Shown here: positions 1-6,605 of the stretch, in pieces
How positions within the stretch are numbered: the first letter of the stretch is position 1
Layout: every line of letters begins with the position of its first letter
Origin: JANOGU01 sp964499865
Lineage (GTDB): Bacteria > Pseudomonadota > Alphaproteobacteria > Rhodobacterales > Rhodobacteraceae
Direction: 5' to 3'
DNA: 28,251 nucleotides
Assembly: GCA_964499865.1 (NCBI GenBank)
Contig: CAZCPY010000034.1
Span: forward strand, 1 to 28,251
Notes under the pieces: generated by a model
Databases searched by the model: none
Told to the model about the DNA's origin: nothing
The model's input: the letters and a program-made list of their open reading frames with translations, nothing else
Translations under genes and position numbers: made by a program

Positions 1-240
1 GCCACCATCGCCGCCAACGGCTTCCGCTTCCGCGTGCCCTACGGCACGCTGCTGTGCGTGTCAGACAAGCCCCTGCACGGCGAACTGAAGCTGCCCGGCA
101 TGGCGTCGGACTTCTACCGCACGCAGGTCGCGCGCCACCTTCAGATCGGCATCCGCGCGATGGAGCGGCTGCGTGAGATGCCGCTGGAACGCATCCACAG
201 CCGCAAGCTGCGCAGTTTCGAGGAAACCGCCTTCCTGTAG
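1..240 (+). CDS. amn: AMP nucleosidase, C-terminal end (5' truncated by window)
   Basis: The first 79 codons, open from base 1 to a TAG at 238-240, give the carboxy-terminal end of AMP nucleosidase, which splits AMP into adenine and ribose 5-phosphate in the cytoplasm. The recognisable stretch is RVPYGTLLCVSDKPLHGE followed by KLPGM, HLQIGIRAMERLR and a HSRKLRSFEE tail, which matches the end of long-form Amn proteins as I remember them. The start, the regulatory N-terminal domain and most of the catalytic domain lie outside the window, so activity cannot be judged. A 12-bp GC palindrome follows directly (249-260). The family call is confident because the tail is highly conserved. Confidence 0.85.
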   Translation, partial: ATIAANGFRFRVPYGTLLCVSDKPLHGELKLPGMASDFYRTQVARHLQIGIRAMERLREMPLERIHSRKLRSFEETAFL

Positions 241-248
241 GTCCGGCA

Positions 249-260
249 GGCCCGCGGGCC
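249..260. other. 12-bp GC palindrome after amn
   Basis: A perfect palindrome, ggcccgcgggcc, lies 8 bases after the amn stop. It could help end amn transcription, but no T-run follows, so a terminator call is weak. Confidence 0.3.
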
Positions 261-349
261 AATCCGGGCTTGATTCGCAGACCGAAACCCTGTCTTTGCT
301 GGCGATCACGCAAACGTGGCCCGTCCAAGGGGCCCCCCGGGTGGAGAGC

Positions 350-646
350 ATGGCAATGGCCAAGAAGGCGATGAGCAAGAAGGACCTCGTGATGCAGGTC
401 GCGGAAGCCGCGGGAACCGACCGCAAGGTCGTGGCCGCCGTGCTGGACGGCATTGCCGGTGTCGCCTCGAAGGCGATGACGGCGGGTGATCCGGTGGTGC
501 TGCCGGGCCTTGGCAAGCTGGTGGTCCGCGACCGCGCCGCGCGCGAGGGACGCAACCCCAAGACGGGCGAGACGGTGCAGATCGCGGCCAGCCGGTCGGT
601 GCGCTTCGTCGCCGCCAAGGGGCTGAAGGACCAGGTCAGCGGCTGA
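350..646 (+). CDS. HU family DNA-binding protein
   Basis: This 98-residue protein fits the HU/IHF family, small basic dimers that bend DNA and organise the nucleoid. Visible features are the N-terminal helices with KKDLVMQVAEAAG (helix-turn-helix-like body), and the arm region GLGKLVVRDRAAREGRNPKTG, close to the family signature with the invariant RNP before the conserved glycine. The ATG at 350 is chosen because GGAG sits just upstream; ATGs at 356 and 368 are alternatives. The sequence between the dimer body and arm is less basic than in E. coli HupA/B, so it may be a specialised HU paralogue rather than the main one. It is followed by a hairpin terminator at 655-680. Confidence 0.88.
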   Translation: MAMAKKAMSKKDLVMQVAEAAGTDRKVVAAVLDGIAGVASKAMTAGDPVVLPGLGKLVVRDRAAREGRNPKTGETVQIAASRSVRFVAAKGLKDQVSG

Positions 647-654
647 CCGCTGCG

Positions 655-680
655 CGGGGGGCTGCGGCCCCCCGGGTTTC
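655..680 (+). terminator. Putative rho-independent terminator after HU gene
   Basis: An 8-bp perfect GC stem (655-662 with 667-674, loop tgcg) begins 9 bases after the HU stop and is followed by ggtttcc. The T-run is short, so termination strength is uncertain. Confidence 0.5.
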
Positions 681-693
681 CAAAGGGGCGGGG

Positions 694-1047
694 ATGGCAC
701 GGGCAACCGGCATCGGCGGCTTCTTCTGGCGGGCGCAGGACCCCGGCGCCCTGACCGACTGGTATCGCCGCCACCTGGGCGTGGGCGACGGGCCGGAACC
801 CTGGGCGCAGGCGGCGGGCCCCACGGTCTTCGCGCCCTTCGCCCGCGACAGCGACTATTTCCGCGCCGACCGCCCCTTCATGCTGAACTTCCGCGTCGAC
901 GACCTGTCGGCCCTGACCGCGGCGCTGGAGGCCGCCGGCATCCCGGTCGAGACGCGCCCCGACTGGGACACCCCCTACGGCCGCTTCGCCCGCATCCACG
1001 ACCCCGAGGGCAACCCGGTGGAACTGTGGCAGCCGCCGGACGGGTAA
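694..1047 (+). CDS. VOC (glyoxalase/bleomycin resistance) family protein
   Basis: This 117-residue protein has the single-module size and beta-alpha-beta-beta-beta pattern of the vicinal oxygen chelate superfamily. Visible signs are the opening IGGFFWRAQDPGALTDWYRRHLG, the middle strand LNFRVDDLSALTAALEAAGIPVETRPD, and the closing GRFARIHDPEGNPVELWQP, where the Glu of VELWQP is the usual metal ligand. Members are glyoxalases, dioxygenases, isomerases or antibiotic-binding proteins, and the substrate cannot be read from sequence. AGGGGCGGGG precedes the ATG. It follows the HU terminator by a few bases and is convergent with the aldolase-like gene across a repeat-filled gap, so it is probably transcribed alone. 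Confidence 0.85.
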   Translation: MARATGIGGFFWRAQDPGALTDWYRRHLGVGDGPEPWAQAAGPTVFAPFARDSDYFRADRPFMLNFRVDDLSALTAALEAAGIPVETRPDWDTPYGRFARIHDPEGNPVELWQPPDG

Positions 1048-1089
1048 GGCCCGGTCTCCACCTGCAAGACCTTTCTGTATCGGGCGCTT

Positions 1090-1182
1090 CCCTCCCCCCT
1101 CGTGGGGAGGGAGAGGGTGGGGGGGCGCCCGTGGAGAGGTGGAGCCCCCCTCCCCTCCCCTCCCCACGAAGGGGAGGGGAGG
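1090..1182. repeat. GC-rich palindromic (REP-like) element, CTCCCC/GGGGAG type
   Basis: Two hairpin-forming blocks (1090-1112 and 1150-1182) built from runs of cctcccc and ggggagg flank a G-rich then C-rich centre (1113-1149) that can also pair. A related block is seen at 24169-24204. The element occupies the gap between the convergent VOC and aldolase-like genes. Such elements are common between genes in high-GC alphaproteobacteria; copy number in this genome cannot be known from one window. Confidence 0.6.
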
Positions 1183-1237
1183 CGCCTGCGGGCGGCTGCC
1201 GCTGATCCGGGGTTGGTCGCGCTGTGCCGCGACCGGC

Positions 1238-1990
1238 TCAGGCCCGGAAGTCCGACCCCTCGCGGTCGAGGATCTCCAGCATGGAAGCCATGTGGAATTC
1301 GGCCTGGCCGGGGTAGGTCTCGGTCTCCTGCGCGACCTTATCGGCGATGGCGTCGGACAAAAGGCGCAGCGGGCGGCCGGTCTGCAGGGCGCGGATGTAG
1401 GTCTCGGCCGCGCGCTCGAAATAGTACAGGCGGTTCCAGGTCTCGGCCACCGTCGCCCCCAGCACCAGCACGCCGTGGTTGCCCATCACCAGCACCTTGT
1501 GCCGCGGGTTCGCCAGCAGCCCCGCGCAGCGCGCGCCCTCGTCCCCGAACGCAAGGCCGCCGTAGCTTTCGTCGATGGCGATGCGGTCGTGGAAGATCGC
1601 GGTGTTCTGGTCGATGGCAGGCAGGCGCGAATCGGCCAGGCTGGCAAGAACGGTCGCGAAGACCGAATGCACATGCATGATGCAGGTGGCATGCGGACAG
1701 GCGCGGTGGATGCCGCCGTGCAGGCCCCAGGCGGTGGGGTCGGGCGCGTCGGGGCGGTTCATCGTCGCGGGGTCGTTCATGTCGAGCAGAAGAAGGTCCG
1801 AGGCCCGGATCAGCTCGAAATGCCGCTGGTTGGGGTTGATGAGGAACCGCCCGTTCCCGACGTCCAGCGAGAAGTGGTTCGCCACCGCCTCGTTCATCTT
1901 CAGCCGCGCGCACCAGCGGAAGGCGGCCGCCATCTCCTCGCGTTCGGTGCGGTAGTCGAGGTTGGGCAGCGCGGTGGTCTGGATGTTCAT
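1238..1990 (-). CDS. Class II aldolase/adducin N-terminal domain protein
   Basis: This 250-residue protein has the class II aldolase/adducin head fold. The zinc-ligand histidines are visible as H106 and H108 (MHVHS) and H172 (GNHGVLVLG). The family includes L-fuculose-phosphate and ribulose-phosphate aldolases/epimerases and eukaryotic adducin. At the position of the catalytic Glu of FucA (pattern E-x-x-x-H) this protein has Ala87 before H91, so a classical fuculose-phosphate aldolase reaction is doubtful, while metal binding looks intact. AGGAGG lies 10 bases before the ATG at 1990, a strong start. It is last in the argH-led minus-strand run, 94 bp after the DUF2834 gene, and could have its own promoter there. 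Confidence 0.85.
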   Translation of the reverse strand: MNIQTTALPNLDYRTEREEMAAAFRWCARLKMNEAVANHFSLDVGNGRFLINPNQRHFELIRASDLLLLDMNDPATMNRPDAPDPTAWGLHGGIHRACPHATCIMHVHSVFATVLASLADSRLPAIDQNTAIFHDRIAIDESYGGLAFGDEGARCAGLLANPRHKVLVMGNHGVLVLGATVAETWNRLYYFERAAETYIRALQTGRPLRLLSDAIADKVAQETETYPGQAEFHMASMLEILDREGSDFRA

Positions 1991-2084
1991 GGGCGGGCAC
2001 CTCCTGCAGGAAATGGTAGCGCAGGCCGCGGTTGCGCACCACCCGTCGGGCGGTTTCCAGCCCGCCGTCGGCGCGCCGCCCTGT

Positions 2085-2402
2085 CTACCGCACCGGCCTT
2101 GAACGCAGGAACAGGTACAGCGGCAGGCCGCATCCGACGCCGATCATGAACGTTGCCGGGATGGCCAGCAGCGCCTCCCAGTTCTTGCGCACCGCGGTTT
2201 CCGCGATGATCCAGACGGTCAGCGTCACCGCGGCGATCGTCAGGTCCCAGGTCAGGCCGGTGGTCGAGGCGTTGACATACCAGGCCTCGATCAGCCCCGG
2301 CAGGCCGGTCCCCGTCTCACGCATGTGACGGAGAAACCAGTACATCGGATGGATGGCGCCCCAGAGCGCCAGTGCAAGCCAGGTCAGGCGCAGGGGCGAC
2401 AT
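2085..2402 (-). CDS. DUF2834 family small membrane protein
   Basis: This 105-residue hydrophobic protein has about three membrane segments (roughly residues 5-25, 50-70 and 77-98). It has the DUF2834 layout: an N-terminal segment, a WYVNASTTGLTWDLTIAAV stretch entering the second helix, WIIAET after it, and a C-terminal basic tail RSRPVR. The function of the family is unknown to me. GAGGG overlaps the end of the upstream lipoprotein gene just before the ATG at 2402, and only 5 bases separate the two genes, so translation is probably coupled. The family call comes from memory of the pattern and is fairly, not fully, secure. Confidence 0.78.
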   Translation of the reverse strand: MSPLRLTWLALALWGAIHPMYWFLRHMRETGTGLPGLIEAWYVNASTTGLTWDLTIAAVTLTVWIIAETAVRKNWEALLAIPATFMIGVGCGLPLYLFLRSRPVR

Positions 2403-2407
2403 GGCCC

Positions 2408-2551
2408 TCAGCCGCCGTTCGCGACGACGCCGAAGGACGCCTCGCCGGTCACGGTGATGCCGGGCTTGGCGGCCTTGGCGGGCGCCTCGGGCGCGCCGTC
2501 GGCGCCGCAGGCGGCGAGGAGGGGCAGGATCAGCAGGGCAAGCCAGCGCAT
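2408..2551 (-). CDS. Small predicted lipoprotein (47 aa)
   Basis: This short gene encodes 47 residues: a lipoprotein signal MRWLALLILPLLAAC with a good lipobox (LAAC, Cys15), then an Ala/Pro/Lys-rich linker and a short tail ending FGVVANGG. After processing only about 33 residues would remain on the lipid-anchored Cys. AAAGG stands upstream of the ATG at 2551. It lies 21 bases after the 60-aa lipoprotein gene and 5 bases before the DUF2834 gene. No function is recognised. Small lipoproteins of this kind often follow argH in alphaproteobacteria, as I recall; having two in a row is less usual. Confidence 0.7.
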   Translation of the reverse strand: MRWLALLILPLLAACGADGAPEAPAKAAKPGITVTGEASFGVVANGG

Positions 2552-2572
2552 GTCAGAGACCTTTCGTAGACG

Positions 2573-2755
2573 TCAGCGAATCGTTCCGGGGGTAAAGCCC
2601 ACGCCCACCCCCCCGATGGTGCCCGACACCCGCGGCATGACCGCCACCCCGTCGGGCCCGACGGAGATGCCCGCCGTCAGGTTCGGGTCGTTGCAGGCGG
2701 CCAGCAGCAGCAGGGCTGCCAGCGCCGCGCACCTTATCCCAGGTCTGCCTGCCAT
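2573..2755 (-). CDS. Small predicted lipoprotein downstream of argH (60 aa)
   Basis: This 60-residue product has a basic start (MAGRPGIRC), a hydrophobic core and a lipobox LLAAC with Cys21. A Gly/Val-rich mature part follows, with ISVGPDGVAVMPRVSGTIGG. The ATG at 2755 lies inside the last codons of argH (22-bp overlap with the argH stop), which points to translational coupling. Lipoproteins of this size directly after argH are a known neighbourhood feature in alphaproteobacteria, where lysA usually comes next; lysA is not seen here. The function is unknown. Confidence 0.75.
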   Translation of the reverse strand: MAGRPGIRCAALAALLLLAACNDPNLTAGISVGPDGVAVMPRVSGTIGGVGVGFTPGTIR

Positions 2756-4119
2756 CGCGCCACCTGTTCCCGCACCCTCTGTGGTGCCGTGCCGCCGTAG
2801 GAGGTGCGGCTCTGCACGGAATTGTCCACGCCCAGGACCGTGAAGACCTCGGCCGTGATCCCTGCGTGAACCTCCTGCATCGCCGCCAGCGGCACCTGCG
2901 GCAGGTCGCAGCCCCGGGCCTCGGCCAGGGCCACGATGCGCCCCGTGACGTGGTGCGCCTCGCGGAAGGGCAGGCCGAGGCGCCGCACCAGCCAGTCGGC
3001 CAGGTCGGTCGCGGTGGAAAAGCCCGCGCCCGCGGCGGCGGCGAGCGCCTCGCGGTTGGCCGTCATGTCGCGCACCATGCCCTCCATCGCGGCCAGCGCC
3101 AGCATCAGGCTGTCGGCGGCGTCGAAGACCTGTTCCTTGTCCTCCTGCATGTCCTTGGAATAGGTCAGGGCCAAGCCCTTCATCACCGTGAACAGCGCCA
3201 CCGTGGCGCCGAGGATCCGGCCCAGCTTGGCGCGCAGCAGTTCCGCCGCGTCGGGGTTCTTCTTCTGCGGCATGATCGAGGACCCGGTGGTCCAGCGGTC
3301 CGACAGCCGGACAAAGCGGAACTGGGCCGAGGACCAGATCACCAGCTCTTCGGCAAAGCGCGACAGGTGCATGGCGCAGATCGCCGCGGCCGAGAGGTAT
3401 TCCAGCGCGAAGTCGCGGTCGGCCACGCTGTCCAGGCTGTTGGCGGTCGGCCGGTCGAAGCCCAGCGCCCTGGCCGTCATCTGCCGGTCGATGGGAAACG
3501 ACGTGCCCGCCAGCGCCGCCGCCCCCAGCGGGCATTCGTTCATCCGCGCCCGGGCATCGGCAAAGCGCGACCGGTCGCGTGCCAGCATCTCGACATAGGC
3601 CAGCATGTGGTGGCCCCAGGTCACCGGCTGGGCGGTCTGCAGGTGGGTAAAGCCCGGCATCACCCAGTCCGCCCCGGCCGCGGCCTGGGCGACAAACGCC
3701 TTCATCAGCGCCGTGATCGCCGCGCCCGCCGCGTCGCACTGGTCGCGCACCCACAGCCGGAAGTCGACCGCCACCTGGTCGTTGCGCGACCGGCCGGTGT
3801 GCAGCCGCCTGCCGGGGTCGCCCACGATCTCGGTCAGGCGGTGCTCGATGTTGAGGTGGATGTCCTCGAGATCGGTGCGGAAGGGGAAGCTTCCGGCCTC
3901 GATCTCTGACAAGACGGTGAGCAGCCCTTCCCCGATGGCCCGCGCATCGCTATCGCTGAGGATGCCCGTCGCCGCCAGCATGGCGGCATGGGCCCGGCTG
4001 CCCGCGATGTCCTGGGCGTAAAGCCGCCTGTCGAAGCCGATCGAGGCGTTGATCGCCTGCATGATCGCGTCCGGCCCGGCGGCGAAGCGCCCGCCCCACA
4101 TGGCGTTCTGGTCGGTCAT
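2734..4119 (-). CDS. argH: Argininosuccinate lyase
   Basis: This 461-residue enzyme of the fumarase/aspartase superfamily cleaves argininosuccinate to arginine and fumarate, the last step of arginine synthesis, as a cytoplasmic tetramer. The N-terminal MWGGRF, HTGRSRNDQ (residues 107-115), the catalytic His159 in FTHLQTAQP, and the superfamily signature GSSIMPQKKNP (279-289, catalytic Ser280/281) are all visible. Length is normal. The start is placed at 4119 (MTDQNAMWGG), which fits the family; an in-frame ATG at 4149 would add ten residues. It is divergent from the tlpA-like gene, and their 5' ends overlap or nearly touch, so promoters must lie within each other's coding sequence. Downstream it is coupled to a small lipoprotein gene. 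Confidence 0.96.
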   Translation of the reverse strand: MTDQNAMWGGRFAAGPDAIMQAINASIGFDRRLYAQDIAGSRAHAAMLAATGILSDSDARAIGEGLLTVLSEIEAGSFPFRTDLEDIHLNIEHRLTEIVGDPGRRLHTGRSRNDQVAVDFRLWVRDQCDAAGAAITALMKAFVAQAAAGADWVMPGFTHLQTAQPVTWGHHMLAYVEMLARDRSRFADARARMNECPLGAAALAGTSFPIDRQMTARALGFDRPTANSLDSVADRDFALEYLSAAAICAMHLSRFAEELVIWSSAQFRFVRLSDRWTTGSSIMPQKKNPDAAELLRAKLGRILGATVALFTVMKGLALTYSKDMQEDKEQVFDAADSLMLALAAMEGMVRDMTANREALAAAAGAGFSTATDLADWLVRRLGLPFREAHHVTGRIVALAEARGCDLPQVPLAAMQEVHAGITAEVFTVLGVDNSVQSRTSYGGTAPQRVREQVARWQADLG

Positions 4120-4678
4120 CGCTCTGGCCCCGAGGTTCCGGTTGCGCATCCTTGCCGTCCTCTACACGCTCGCCCTCGCGCTCGCCACCCCGGCGCAGGC
4201 CGGCCCTGCGGAGGCCGAGGCGGCCAAGGCGGGCGACATGCGCAAGCTGGCCATCCACGCCAGTCCCGCGGTGCTGCCCGAGGTGGCGCTGACCGACCTT
4301 GCGGATGCCCCGCGGTCGCTGGCCGAATGGCGCGGGCAATGGGTGGTGGTGAACTTCTGGGCCACCTGGTGCGCCCCGTGCAGGGTCGAGATGCCGACCC
4401 TGTCGCGGCTGGCCGACAGCGGCCTGCCGGTCGTGACGGTCGCCACCGGGCGCAACGCGCCCGTCGCCATCGAGCGGTTCTTTGCCGAGACGGGGATCAC
4501 CAACCTGACCGTCCTGCGCGACCCGCGGTCCGACCTCGGCCGCGCGCTCGGCATCCTGGGGCTGCCGGTGACGCTGGTGCTGGACCCCGAGGGGCGCGAG
4601 GCGGCCCGGCTGGTGGGCGATGCGAAGTGGGACACGCCCGAGGCGCTGGCCGTGCTGGCGGCGCTGCGGGGGCAATAG
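4100..4678 (+). CDS. tlpA: TlpA-family thiol:disulfide interchange (redoxin) protein
   Basis: This 192-residue product is a secreted or membrane-tethered thioredoxin-fold reductant. A hydrophobic N-terminal signal (around residues 16-34, possible cleavage after TPAQA) is followed by GDMRKLAIH and the redox motif FWATWCAPCRVEMPTL (Cys91, Cys94); the cis-Pro region GLPVTLVLDPEGR is near residue 155. TlpA proteins reduce periplasmic disulfides, for example during cytochrome c oxidase assembly. The start is uncertain: ATG 4100 lacks a clear ribosome site, while TTG 4142 has GAGG six bases upstream and would give a shorter, standard signal peptide. tlpA divergent from argH is a familiar alphaproteobacterial arrangement. 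Confidence 0.85.
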   Translation: MAFWSVIALAPRFRLRILAVLYTLALALATPAQAGPAEAEAAKAGDMRKLAIHASPAVLPEVALTDLADAPRSLAEWRGQWVVVNFWATWCAPCRVEMPTLSRLADSGLPVVTVATGRNAPVAIERFFAETGITNLTVLRDPRSDLGRALGILGLPVTLVLDPEGREAARLVGDAKWDTPEALAVLAALRGQ

Positions 4679-4686
4679 CAGCAGAG

Positions 4687-4773
4687 ACCCCGCCCCGGCC
4701 TTGAGCCGGGGCCTCGCCCTTCGCGGGTGCCGCAGGTGGCGGGTGAGGTCCCGGGGCAGGCCCGGGACGGGGT
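4687..4773. repeat. Nested inverted repeat (REP-like, ACCCCG-CCCGG type)
   Basis: Two 33-bp arms (4687-4719 and 4741-4773) are near-perfect reverse complements, each starting accccg and ending cc(t)cgccc-like. Each arm contains its own CCGG-centred palindrome, so the whole can form a cruciform around a 21-nt centre. It fills the gap between convergent tlpA and tag. A single-unit relative is at 24279-24314. The structure may end transcription from both sides; it is probably a genome-wide intergenic repeat. Confidence 0.65.
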
Positions 4774-4796
4774 TTCCGTGCAGGCGCGACCAGACC

Positions 4797-5366
4797 TCAA
4801 GCCAGCGCCGCGACCTCGGCATGCCGCGGGCAGGTCACGAGGTGGTCGTTGACCAGCCCCGCCGCCTGCATGAAGGCATAGGCCACCGTCGGCCCGCAGA
4901 AGGCGAAGCCCTGCGCCTTCAGCGCCTGGGACATCGCCTGGGCGACCGGGGGCGCGGCGGGAACATCCCCCATCGCCGCGGGGCGGTTCTGCACCGGCAC
5001 CCCGTCCACGAAGGCCCAGATGAAGGGCACGAACCCGCCCGCCGCTTCCAGCCGCAGGAAGGCCCGGGCGCCGCGGATCGTGCCCTCGATCTTGCCGCGA
5101 TGGCGCACGATGCCGGGGTCGGCCAGCAGGCGCGCGACCTCCGCCTCGCCCCAGCCCGCGATCACGGCGGGGTCAAAGCCCCGGAATGCCGCGCGGAAGG
5201 CGTCCCGCTTGCGCAGGATGGTGATCCAGGACAGTCCCGCCTGGAACGCCTCGAGCATCAGCATTTCCCACAAGCCGCGCGGGTCGCGCTCGGGCACGCC
5301 CCATTCGGCATCGTGGTAGGCCACATACAGCGGATCGTCGCCGCACCAGGGGCAGCGGTCGGACAT
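4797..5366 (-). CDS. tag: DNA-3-methyladenine glycosylase I
   Basis: This 189-residue HhH-superfamily base-excision enzyme removes 3-methyladenine from alkylated DNA. The structural zinc site of the E. coli enzyme is matched in kind and nearly in number: Cys5 and His18 at the N-terminus (RCPWCGDDPLYVAYHDAEWG) and His175 and Cys179 near the C-terminus (NDHLVTCPRH). The substrate pocket region LEAFQAGLSWITILRKR is present from residue 38. The start at 5366 (MSDRCPW) fits the family; ATG 5369 is one codon upstream, and AAGGA precedes both. It is divergent from the EAL gene and convergent with tlpA across a palindromic repeat. No Ada or LexA-type site was recognised. Confidence 0.94.
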   Translation of the reverse strand: MSDRCPWCGDDPLYVAYHDAEWGVPERDPRGLWEMLMLEAFQAGLSWITILRKRDAFRAAFRGFDPAVIAGWGEAEVARLLADPGIVRHRGKIEGTIRGARAFLRLEAAGGFVPFIWAFVDGVPVQNRPAAMGDVPAAPPVAQAMSQALKAQGFAFCGPTVAYAFMQAAGLVNDHLVTCPRHAEVAALA

Positions 5367-5450
5367 CATCGGCAATCCTTCGCATCGCTTTACCGGACCT
5401 TAAACGATCCGGCGGCACTCTGTCGTCCGAAGACCGCAAAGGGGGTCGCG

Positions 5451-6338
5451 ATGCGAGAGCCTGGCCGCAAGCTGCAGGGCGAGATTTTCCGTGACGAGGC
5501 CAGCCCCCTGGCCGCGGCCATCGGCGCGCAGGACCGCGAAACGCTGTCGATGGTGGCCGATGCCCTGCGCCTGGGCCGCGTGCGGCTGGCCTGGCAGCCG
5601 GTGGTGATGGGCGCGGCACCCGACCGCGTGGGCTTTCACGAAGGCCTGGTCCGGGTGCTGGACGACCGCGGCCGCACGATCCCGGCACGGGACTTCATGG
5701 CCTCGGTCGAAACCACCGACATCGGTCGCCAGATCGACTGCGCGGTGCTGGACATCGGCCTGGCCACGCTTCGGGCGCGGTCCGATCTTCGCCTGTCCCT
5801 GAACATGTCGGCGCGGTCGATCGGCTATCCGGCCTGGCAGCGCACGCTCAAGCGCGGGCTCGGGGGGAATGCCGCGGCCGGCGAACGCCTGATCCTGGAA
5901 CTTGACGAGGCCTCGGTGCTGCAGGTGCCCGAACTGGTCATGGCCTTCATGGACGAGGTGCGACCCGCGGGCGTAACCTTCCTGCTGGACGATTTCGGGG
6001 CCGAGGCGTCGTCCTTCCGCGTCCTGCGCGACTTCTGTTTCGACATGGCCAAGATCGACGGCCAGTTCGTGCGCGGGCTGGCGGGCAACCCCGACAACCA
6101 GGCCGTAGTCAGGGCGCTGATCGCGACAGGACGGCATTTCGACATGCTGACCGTCGCCGAATCGGTCGAGCGGGCCGAAGATGCGTCTTGGCTGCAGGCG
6201 CAGGGGATCGGCGCGATGCAGGGCTATCTGTTCGGCGTGCCCGCGCTGCGCCCCGACTGGCGCCCCGACTGGCGCCCCGATTTGCGCCCCGATTTGCGCC
6301 CCGACGCACGCGAGGGCAGCGCGCGCAAGCGCGCCTGA
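5451..6338 (+). CDS. Stand-alone EAL-domain protein (c-di-GMP phosphodiesterase)
   Basis: This 295-residue protein consists of little more than an EAL domain, which hydrolyses cyclic-di-GMP to pGpG. The key metal and catalytic residues can be traced: Gln49 (WQPVV), Glu64 in a variant EGL in place of EAL, Asn118 (LNMSARS), Glu150 (LELDEAS), Asp180-Asp181 (LDDFG), Lys201 (AKIDGQF), Glu237 (AESVE) and Gln257 (MQGYLFG). The catalytic set is therefore complete, and activity is plausible. There is no GGDEF, PAS or membrane part. The C-terminus carries five RPD-x units (residues 267-286) and a basic tail. GGGGG lies before ATG 5451; an upstream in-frame extension exists but runs through the tag gene and is not believed. 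Confidence 0.9.
   Translation: MREPGRKLQGEIFRDEASPLAAAIGAQDRETLSMVADALRLGRVRLAWQPVVMGAAPDRVGFHEGLVRVLDDRGRTIPARDFMASVETTDIGRQIDCAVLDIGLATLRARSDLRLSLNMSARSIGYPAWQRTLKRGLGGNAAAGERLILELDEASVLQVPELVMAFMDEVRPAGVTFLLDDFGAEASSFRVLRDFCFDMAKIDGQFVRGLAGNPDNQAVVRALIATGRHFDMLTVAESVERAEDASWLQAQGIGAMQGYLFGVPALRPDWRPDWRPDLRPDLRPDAREGSARKRA
6249..6308 (+). repeat. Five-copy 12-bp tandem repeat inside the EAL gene
   Basis: A 12-nt unit, cgccccgactgg or cgccccgatttg, is repeated five times in frame (the last copy diverged), encoding RPDW, RPDW, RPDL, RPDL, RPDA. Pairs of identical units suggest recent slippage or duplication. The copy number may vary between strains. Confidence 0.85.
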
Positions 6339-6341
6339 GCG

Positions 6342-6359
6342 CCGGGCGCGCGCGCCCGG
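6342..6359. terminator. 18-bp perfect palindrome after the EAL gene
   Basis: The palindrome ccgggcgcgcgcgcccgg begins 3 bases after the EAL stop. It can form a very strong stem but has no T-run, so factor-independent termination is uncertain. The rest of the gap to phaA (6360-6605) shows no gene; it holds GC-rich sequence with no promoter clear enough to call. Confidence 0.35.
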
Positions 6360-6605
6360 AAACGCGCAGGGGACATGGCCTGCGGGAAGATCGGCGCGGG
6401 CAAACGCGCATCCGGGAAACCGCGGTCGGAAACGCAGGGCCGAACCGGCAAGGGCGGCGCCGGCGGCGGGGCAAGGCCGCCCGCCCGCGGTGCGCCCGGC
6501 GCCGCAACCCCCGCGCCGCATCTGCCTTGATCTTTGCCCCCCGCGCCGTCTAAGCCCGCAGGCAGGCGGGTGCGCCCGCATGGCAACAGCAGGGGGGAAC
6601 GGGCG

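Noticed and set aside
61..1167. 368-codon minus-strand frame over HU and VOC genes
   Set aside because: Low-complexity Arg/Gly/Ala-rich translation without motifs; a shadow of the plus-strand genes.
4620..5450. Long N-terminal extension of the EAL gene
   Set aside because: It runs through tag on the other strand and a repeat. The start at 5451 has a ribosome site and gives a normal EAL protein.
6360..6605. Possible regulator sites (PhaR-type) before phaA
   Set aside because: I could not match a reliable consensus; GC-rich motifs there are too common to support a call.
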